Of a DNA stretch of 64,000 bases, positions 58,367-64,000 are shown one piece after another. The DNA comes from Trichomonas vaginalis G3 (taxonomy: Eukaryota > Parabasalia > Trichomonadida > Trichomonadidae). Location of the stretch: the NCBI RefSeq assembly GCF_026262505.1, contig NC_067207.1, positions 19,932,082 to 19,996,081 of the forward strand, given 5' to 3'. Below the pieces are notes generated by a model, which was not told the origin of the DNA, did not search any database, and saw only the letters and a list, made by a program, of their open reading frames with translations. Positions within the stretch are counted from its first letter, which is position 1; every line of letters starts with the position of its first letter. A program made the position numbers and the translations under genes.

Positions 58367-59190
58367 TCTTCCTCTTTGAAGATATCGAAATATTCTGTTA
58401 TTTTTTCCTTCAGTAATGTTAAGTCTTCTTTGAATGTAAGTATTGTGCAACCTTTGATGTCATAGTGTGTTTGAGGAAGAGTATTTTTGACAATTTCCTT
58501 TATTTGTTCATTCGGTGTCATTGAAATCGGTAAGTTTTCACGATAGAACCAGTTTCTGTCAGATTTATATATTTTAGCTAAGTCATAAAAGCTCTTGTTG
58601 TTTCTTCTCACTAAATGCAACATAACCATATCTTTATCTTCTTCTTTCTCCAACTCTTCAGTATATATCATATACTTATAACTCTTTTCCTTTCCTTTTG
58701 GTACCGAACGTGGTATTCTTTTCTGTATGCTTTTGTCTTTGGATTCAATGACTTCATCTTTTGCTTGAAGTTTCTTTTCCATCTCTCCACGTTCTGCTTT
58801 ATATAGTTCATCTAACATCATGAAAATATAACAAGCATAACGAGGTGAAGCCCACATTGCTACAGCATTTACTAAAAGTCTATGAACATAATAACCTTTC
58901 AAACCAGGTGCCAAATTCTTGCGATTTTCGTACGGAATCTCTTCCCCCGGTTTTCCGAGGGAAGCAATCATATGAGGAAATTCTTCTAAAAGTTCTTTTG
59001 TCTGTTGGTTTTCAAACCAATGATATGCTTGCTTTGTAGAACGAAGAGCGTTCATTATACTTTGCATTTGGTACATATCGTCTTTGACCGAACGAATGAG
59101 GCGAAGTTGTTTGTTATATTGTATGTATTCATATTCTTCATTTATAGCTTCATGGACTATAACTGTTGTTGTGTTCTCTAATGTTGACAT
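58363..59190 (-). CDS. KilA-N-type protein with conserved C-terminal domain, variant 2 (C)
   Basis: 275 residues, uninterrupted, almost identical to 28717-29544, including the middle segment ALRSTKQAYHWFENQQTKEL. The internal hairpin is a fuller version: CTTCCCTCGG, loop AAAA, CCGGGGGAAG, with all ten pairs formed (one G-T). Leader TTTTGTATGTAAAGACAG. DNA-binding regulator by family. Confidence 0.7.
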   Translation of the reverse strand: MSTLENTTTVIVHEAINEEYEYIQYNKQLRLIRSVKDDMYQMQSIMNALRSTKQAYHWFENQQTKELLEEFPHMIASLGKPGEEIPYENRKNLAPGLKGYYVHRLLVNAVAMWASPRYACYIFMMLDELYKAERGEMEKKLQAKDEVIESKDKSIQKRIPRSVPKGKEKSYKYMIYTEELEKEEDKDMVMLHLVRRNNKSFYDLAKIYKSDRNWFYRENLPISMTPNEQIKEIVKNTLPQTHYDIKGCTILTFKEDLTLLKEKITEYFDIFKEEE

Positions 59191-59277
59191 TACTGTCTTT
59201 ACATACAAAATAAAAAAATTGTTAGAAAAAAATTAGCGTTATTTTCTGACTTTTACAAAAGACCAAAAATAAACGCT

Positions 59278-59889
59278 TTACATGTATTTTTCAGCAACTT
59301 CGTCAAATAATTTTATAGCTTTATCTATCTCATCTACTTCAAACGTTTCTTTACCTTTCGTGGGAGCACCATACATTTTCTCAAAAACTTCAAGCAGTTC
59401 TGTTTCAGCAGCTCTCATATCATTAACAAACACAACCTTGACTCTATTGACTGTAGAGTCATATCTTTGAGTTATATTATATGTTCTTCCTATCTTATAT
59501 CTCTTTGTATTGAAGTCCTTCGATTTCTGAACGATGTAAAGTAAGCCTTCACTGCAACGTTCCGTATCGAATGAACCATAAGTTATGAAGTTATATCCAA
59601 CAACTGGGTCTAACCATAACAAAACTATTGGTATAAGACTTTTGTCAATGAGATATGCTGTAGTTCCATAGAATCTTACCGATATCATAAGCTCAGGATT
59701 TCTTGTCAAAATTTTCTGAGTTGAAGCATTTCTAACCCAGTGGTTTGTTTTCTTTTCAGATGGAGATATAATGTCTGACAAAGAATATTTGTTGTATTTC
59801 TTACAGTATCTTACGTTTAAATCACCAATTCTAACCACTTTGGTGTCATTGTCTATCTTTCTAACTGTTTCAAACTCAATGTTTGACAT
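59278..59889 (-). CDS. KilA-N-like / T5orf172 protein (C)
   Basis: 203 residues, uninterrupted, almost identical to 28017-28628 and similar to 10063-10677. ATG chosen after TTGTATGTAAAGACAGTA. The C-terminal GLLYIVQKSKDFNTKRYKIG marks the T5orf172 domain. Confidence 0.75.
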   Translation of the reverse strand: MSNIEFETVRKIDNDTKVVRIGDLNVRYCKKYNKYSLSDIISPSEKKTNHWVRNASTQKILTRNPELMISVRFYGTTAYLIDKSLIPIVLLWLDPVVGYNFITYGSFDTERCSEGLLYIVQKSKDFNTKRYKIGRTYNITQRYDSTVNRVKVVFVNDMRAAETELLEVFEKMYGAPTKGKETFEVDEIDKAIKLFDEVAEKYM

Positions 59890-59984
59890 TACTGTCTTTA
59901 CATACAAGATAAAAAATTTTCTTAGAAAAAAATTAGCGTTATTTTTCTAACTAATGAAATTCATGAAATTTGGTCATTTTTCAG

Positions 59985-60048
59985 CAAAAATAATGTTTAG
60001 GGTAGAAGGTTAGATCTAACCTCATTTCTACCCTCATTTCTACCCTCA
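59985..60048 (+). repeat. Hairpin block, GGTTA type
   Basis: Core AGGTTAGATCTAACCT, a perfect 16-bp palindrome, then CTACCC tail units. It stands between two accessory genes. Confidence 0.7.
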
Positions 60049-60052
60049 TTAT

Positions 60053-60991
60053 TTATAACTGTTTTACATGGTAAACGTTATGAATTCGTGAGATTCTAAA
60101 CAGTTTTGTAGCTTCTATTTCTTCAGTTAATATATCGAATGTTTTAACAATGCCGAAGGTTTCTTTATACTTCTTCTTGACGTCAGATAGAAGGAAATCG
60201 TCAGCAGTTGGATAGTTTTTGTTCAGAAATTCTAACATGTCCATTTTATCTTCTGCTGGTTTTTCTGCTTCTTTCTTTAAGTCTGCATAGTCGTTTCGCA
60301 TTCTTTCTATCTCTTTGACGGAGTAGTTATATTTCCTCATTGCTGCCTTACATTTTGAACATTGCGGCATCGTTTTTGCGTTATACATTGAAATAAAACC
60401 AGCTAGAACAACTAAGGCGTCAATGGTTTTCTTTAAATCTGAAGCAGTTGGTTTTATCTGTTCATTCCATACCTTACCTCTTCTATCTTTATCTCTTATC
60501 TGCCATACACATTTTGCAACTAATGAAACAAAGTTGTCGTATGTCTTAAACTCCCCCGATTTATATATGTCAGAGATGTTCTTATATACCATGTCGCAAT
60601 CTTTGTCCATAACTTTATGGTTGCAATGATATCCTAGAAACTCATAGTTTACTTTACATATGAACTTCTTTATTTCTACTGAGTCAGTTGGTTTCACTTC
60701 AATTTCATCGAATTCAGGAATAGTTAGTTTTTGCTGCTGAATTTCAGGCAATTTGGGTAAATGGTCAATAATGTCCTGCATTTCATAAAGATACTGTTCA
60801 TTTTCTTCATCCTGTGCGGTACAGTCTAAATTACTTGTTAAAAGTTCTTGCTTTATTCTTTGTATTTCTGTTACAAAACTATATGAAGAAGGAATGAAGC
60901 TTTTCATCTCTACTAACATAGATGTTGGATTCATGACTAACGAGTTTGGTGAAGTTGTTTGAATTGTTGTTGTGCCGATTGTTGAAATCAT
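60053..60991 (-). CDS. Accessory protein family with CxxC motif, 312 residues (C)
   Basis: Uninterrupted counterpart of 26731-27672 with the same segments (NPTSMLVEMKSFIPSSYSF, QCSKCKAAMRKY, FLNKNYPTADDFLLSDVKKK). The leader is a shortened form, TTTTGTATAAAAGAT. Function unknown. Confidence 0.6.
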   Translation of the reverse strand: MISTIGTTTIQTTSPNSLVMNPTSMLVEMKSFIPSSYSFVTEIQRIKQELLTSNLDCTAQDEENEQYLYEMQDIIDHLPKLPEIQQQKLTIPEFDEIEVKPTDSVEIKKFICKVNYEFLGYHCNHKVMDKDCDMVYKNISDIYKSGEFKTYDNFVSLVAKCVWQIRDKDRRGKVWNEQIKPTASDLKKTIDALVVLAGFISMYNAKTMPQCSKCKAAMRKYNYSVKEIERMRNDYADLKKEAEKPAEDKMDMLEFLNKNYPTADDFLLSDVKKKYKETFGIVKTFDILTEEIEATKLFRISRIHNVYHVKQL

Positions 60992-61074
60992 ATCTTTTAT
61001 ACAAAATAAAAATTTTTCTTAGAAAAAAATTAGCGTTATTTTTCTATCTTAAGGAAATTCATGAAAATTCATGA

Positions 61075-61103
61075 GACCCAAAGGTCAGAGCCGCAAAGCG
61101 GCT
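61075..61103. repeat. Double-hairpin insert 3 (intergenic)
   Basis: GACCCAAAGGTC followed after two bases by AGCCGCAAAGCGGCT. Same order (short hairpin, then GCCGC/GCGGC hairpin) as at 53836 and 57491, with a different first stem. Confidence 0.75.
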
Positions 61104-61167
61104 AGGGTAGAAATGAGGGTAGAAATGAGGTTAGATCTAACCTTCTACCCTAAACATTATTTTTGGT
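61104..61167 (-). repeat. Hairpin block, GGTTA type, reverse
   Basis: Perfect core palindrome as at 59985-60048. It directly abuts the double-hairpin insert and follows the stop of the KilA-N gene. Confidence 0.7.
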
Positions 61168-61193
61168 CGTTTATGACAAAAGAAATGGTTCAT

Positions 61194-61859
61194 TTACTCA
61201 CAATGTTTTTGTACAAAACGACCCCAAACTTTTAACTTCTTTTCTGCAGCTTCTAATGCTATCTTAGCGAGTTCATATTCTCTAAATTCTCTCTTTAAAT
61301 CTTCTTGTTCCCATTGGTCTAGTTCGTATGGAGAATCTCTATAACCATAACACATCTCACGTTCATGTTCTAATTGTTTTTCATGCATTTTCCTAACTTC
61401 TTCTTCAAACAAATGTTTTGCATTCTCTACTGTATCTTCAAGTTCTTCTTCATCTAATTTCTCATGAACTTTCTTGTCTATGGAGTCCATAATATCTTTG
61501 ACATAAAATGCATACTTTACAGAGCACCATTCAGCAACAAAATGAACGAGGTCAGGATGTATGTAAATACCTTTGAATTCATTTATAACGCCCTTAGTAA
61601 GCTCATAAAATGCTTGTTTTGAGGTCGAGCCACTTTTGGCTTGACCGTATTCGTTCATCCAAAACTCAAGAATTTCCTGCATTTTAGTACTATTGAGAAA
61701 TCTGTTTAAATGGTTTAACCTTCCCGCTTCTCTTGCCATCTTTGTTGCATTAATGTAACCATCCTTGTCTCTACGTAAGACTTCAATACCGTTATAAGTG
61801 CCTTTTGTGAATGTTTCGCCATTAGATTTGTTCGTGAATGCTTTTGCTTCGACTGACAT
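61194..61859 (-). CDS. KilA-N domain protein, variant 2
   Basis: 221 residues, uninterrupted. KilA-N start FTNKSNGETFTKGTYNGIEV and DGYINATKMAREAGR, then NRFLNSTKMQEILEFWMNEY and a full KilA-N middle ending FVAEWCSVKYAFYVKDIMDS. The coiled-coil tail is identical in plan to 7412-8074. Its middle is the canonical KilA-N form, unlike that of the element A gene. The middle includes the hairpin GTCGAGCCACTTTTGGCTTGAC at about 61622-61644 (stem AGCCA/TGGCT). Element B has no gene at this place. Leader TTTTGTATGTAAGAACAGAA. Confidence 0.85.
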   Translation of the reverse strand: MSVEAKAFTNKSNGETFTKGTYNGIEVLRRDKDGYINATKMAREAGRLNHLNRFLNSTKMQEILEFWMNEYGQAKSGSTSKQAFYELTKGVINEFKGIYIHPDLVHFVAEWCSVKYAFYVKDIMDSIDKKVHEKLDEEELEDTVENAKHLFEEEVRKMHEKQLEHEREMCYGYRDSPYELDQWEQEDLKREFREYELAKIALEAAEKKLKVWGRFVQKHCE

Positions 61860-61942
61860 TTCTGTTCTTACATACAAAATAAAAAAATTTGTTAGAAAAA
61901 ATTAGCGTTATTTTTCTATCTTAAGGAATTCATGAAAATTCG

Positions 61943-61993
61943 TGAGGGTAGAAATGAGGTTAGATCTAACCATCTACCCTAAACATTATTCAT
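61943..61993 (-). repeat. Hairpin block, GGTTA type, short, reverse
   Basis: Core GGTTAGATCTAACC with a single tail unit. Together with 61104-61167 it brackets the KilA-N gene. Confidence 0.65.
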
Positions 61994-62019
61994 GTCTGAT
62001 TTACATCTAATGAAAAAGT

Positions 62020-63104
62020 TTAGAAGAATTTTCTTATTCTTTCTGGTTTATTTTTGTCTTTCCAGTACTCCCGCTCTAATGGTCCCAGATGTGTTGGCTT
62101 CGACTCTCTCAAGTTCTTAGATGGTATAACATCTTCAACGCCTCCTTCATATCTTACTTTATAAGTGTCATCGTTTATGTTATAGCCAAGTATTTCAATA
62201 ACCACTCCTCGCTTTGCTTCGTCAATGGTTTCAGCAAGTTTGCCATTACTACTTTCAACTAATTTGTGACGAGGGTAAAACGCAATAGAGTCGTCGGCAG
62301 CTTTTATAAGATATCCATTACCTTGCGTAGAGTCTACGATATAATAGTTTCTACTTAACCTTAAACGTTTCTTTGTCAACGGTTTGTCGTCAAGAACTAC
62401 ACGAACTTTTGTACCAGGAATGAGGGTAAATTGTGTTGAATTTCTGATATTTTGTGTTTGGCTTCGTTTCTTTGTATATACTTTTCTTCTTGTTGTTGTG
62501 TCATTGAATTTGGTGTATGTCCTGTTGTAGAATTTGTTGAGGAATTATATACTTCGAGAAAATGTTTCATTGTTTCTTCGGTAAAGTCTCACTCTTGATT
62601 TAAATCTCTGAGCGTTCTTATGAAGCGATTAATGATACCTAAAATATTATGGTTATGGTCTTCAGTAGTGTAGTGAGTTATGTTATGCTTAATGAGAAAT
62701 TCTGTGATTTCGTTGCTGAGGTATGCACTGTCTTGGTCTGATGTTAAAGTACTTGGGCTATGTTCTGCTACAAACTTTTGTAAAACTCTTAACACTTCAC
62801 GAGTTCCTTTATTTCTCATTATATACGCAAAAGCTTTGCGAGTGTTAACATTAATGAAGATGAGGAATGGTTTATGTCCTCCTTTTCTGCTTTGAATGAG
62901 AGTGTCAAATTGGTATGCGTCAGGAGTGTTGGAGTAAATTGGTAAAAAGTAGTCGTAAGGGTTTATTTTTGTTTGATGTACAACATTTTTGTCAAAGAAC
63001 CTTTTCACTTCAGCTCTGTTAGTAAATCCCCAACTCTTTGCAGCTTCATTGAACTTCTTAAATGACCTCCATGGATGTTGTTCGAATACTTCTTTCAAGC
63101 TCAT
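62020..63104 (-). pseudogene. Retroviral-type integrase of element C
   Basis: Counterpart of 25448-26494: rve core with LTSDQDSAYLSNEITEFLIK and the SH3-like plus chromo-like C-terminus. Contains an extra KAFAYIMRNKG segment after NVNTR compared with B. The locus looks broken (about one break). Confidence 0.8.
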
Positions 63105-63144
63105 TTATGTAAAGTTAAAGATTTTATTCTAGGCTCAAGCGCGT

Positions 63145-64000
63145 TCATTGAACTCTATACCATGCGAATACAGTCATAAATGGTGGCATATAATCTTCAC
63201 CCGAGCCTGTTGGATTTGTTGTGAAAGTGTGTGAATGATTTCCTCCTGGTTCAGTTGGTCGAAAAATCTTTTTTGCTGAATTGTTATAAGATGGAGATAA
63301 AACGTCATGGCCAGCTTCATACTCCGAGTTGTATAATGGGTGGTCTCTTAATGAGTGGCTATGGTCGCCAGAAAAGTTTGTAGTTCCTGTATGAGTGTGC
63401 GGTGGAAGGTTTGCTTCTTTAATTTTCTTCGAACCTCCTGTTTGCTTTGAAAAGTTAGCACAGTATAAGAATTTATCTACAATCTGCTGCCACGTACCAA
63501 AACCTAAAACTGTTGCTGGATTTGTTGAGTTCATTGACGTATAAATAGAGCCTATAGGATATAATGTTTGAAGTATTTCAGTCTTTAATGTTTGAAGCTC
63601 TGTTTTGTCTGCTTTCTTATCTAACATTGCTGGTAGTTCATATGCTTCAAAGTTTCTGACATGACCTTCAATGTTCATACATTTACTATTTAAGGAGTTT
63701 AGTGTATCTTTTACGCTTGTACTCGGATTCTCTAAAGGTGCACTTGAACCAAGGGTATAGTTCAATATTATGTCGTCTGCTCTAACAGTAGTGAAGGATT
63801 TATGTGTATGGTTCTTGTCAGCTTTACTATTTAATGTAGCTTGAAGTTCATTTATATCGGAGATATTGTGTTTATGAGATTTCAAAACTTTGTTCATTGC
63901 TTCGAGTTCAACTTTGTCAGCTTTACTTTTAATAGCATCTTCAAACGTTATTTTTGCCTTAACTCTCAAAGTAAATCTTGGTTCAACTAATACACCGTTA
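63145..64000 (-). CDS. Fibre protein of element C, runs off the window
   Basis: Open from the right edge to its stop; the start is outside. The visible stalk has repeated coiled segments (KADKVELEAMNKVL, LNSKADKNHTHKSF, LDKKADKTELQTLK). The tip has YPIGSIYTSMNSTNPATVLG, GFGTWQQIVDKFLYCAN, PPHTHTGTTNFSGDHSHSLR and a final PPFMTVFAWYRVQ. As in phage short tail fibres, a trimeric receptor-binding tip is likely. The tip is about 80-90 percent like those of A and B. Confidence 0.7.
   Translation of the reverse strand, partial: NGVLVEPRFTLRVKAKITFEDAIKSKADKVELEAMNKVLKSHKHNISDINELQATLNSKADKNHTHKSFTTVRADDIILNYTLGSSAPLENPSTSVKDTLNSLNSKCMNIEGHVRNFEAYELPAMLDKKADKTELQTLKTEILQTLYPIGSIYTSMNSTNPATVLGFGTWQQIVDKFLYCANFSKQTGGSKKIKEANLPPHTHTGTTNFSGDHSHSLRDHPLYNSEYEAGHDVLSPSYNNSAKKIFRPTEPGGNHSHTFTTNPTGSGEDYMPPFMTVFAWYRVQ

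Larger units (their letters stand above)
44885..64000 (-). mobile_element. Element C: inverted Maverick/Polinton fossil, same family as B
   Basis: Gene order is that of B reversed, from the outer end (AGTTAGTATAC at 44885) to the fibre that runs off the window. Differences from B: a small DNA transposon (45636-46367) and a MULE (46389-49772) inserted near the outer end, an extra KilA-N gene (61194-61859), and double-hairpin inserts. Many genes are intact-looking. The element looks broken at about half a dozen places apart from the insertions. High similarity to B implies a recent common source. Confidence 0.85.

Overview
The window looks like the genome of a parabasalid protist, most probably Trichomonas vaginalis. 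The DNA is AT-rich, genes are dense and show no introns, and a Pmp-type surface protein gene with GGAI/FxxN repeats is present. The window is packed with Maverick/Polinton virus-like elements and Mutator-like (MULE) transposons. No rRNA, tRNA, CRISPR or LTR element was recognised.

Layout. (1) 1-22930: element A, a Maverick-like element that enters from the left edge. It carries a methyltransferase-like fragment, a fibre gene, a retroviral-type integrase, small virion-type genes, a block of KilA-N-type accessory genes, a packaging ATPase, an SF3 helicase, a penton-like protein, a major capsid gene and a 1069-residue protein. It ends in 25-bp minisatellites. No DNA polymerase B is visible in it. 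(2) 22930-24850: transposon debris with a non-autonomous DNA transposon (23258-24542) that carries a tandem pair of 250-bp four-hairpin units. (3) 24851-38801: element B, a Maverick with a protein-primed polymerase B, on the plus strand. (4) 38802-44884: apparent host DNA with one Pmp gene (40310-42814) held between near-identical inverted repeats of over 1.1 kb. (5) 44885-64000: element C, the same Maverick family as B in inverted orientation and running off the right edge. It is interrupted by a second copy of the small transposon and by a MULE (46389-49772) with an intact-looking transposase and a second hairpin array.

How the parts fit. In A, B and C the structural genes have one type of start-proximal motif (TTTTTA[TC][CT] about 15 nt before the ATG). 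The accessory KilA-N-type genes have another (TTTTGTATGTAARGACAG). Accessory genes are separated by hairpin blocks whose core palindrome differs in sequence but stays self-complementary: GGGTATATCTACCC, GGTTAGATCTAACC, GGTGAGATCTCACC. B and C differ by the presence of one whole hairpin-flanked gene, and KilA-N paralogs share both ends but have unrelated middles. This suggests a cassette-type, recombining accessory region shared between two otherwise distant element classes.

The strongest candidate for something undescribed is the 250-bp four-hairpin unit. It occurs in two different DNA transposons, and the arm sequences have diverged while each hairpin remains self-complementary. All Maverick parts are treated as fossils: A has about half a dozen breaks, B more than ten and C about half a dozen. 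Similarity between B and C is high, so both insertions look recent. Functional calls rest on motifs read by eye; no database or folding programme was run.
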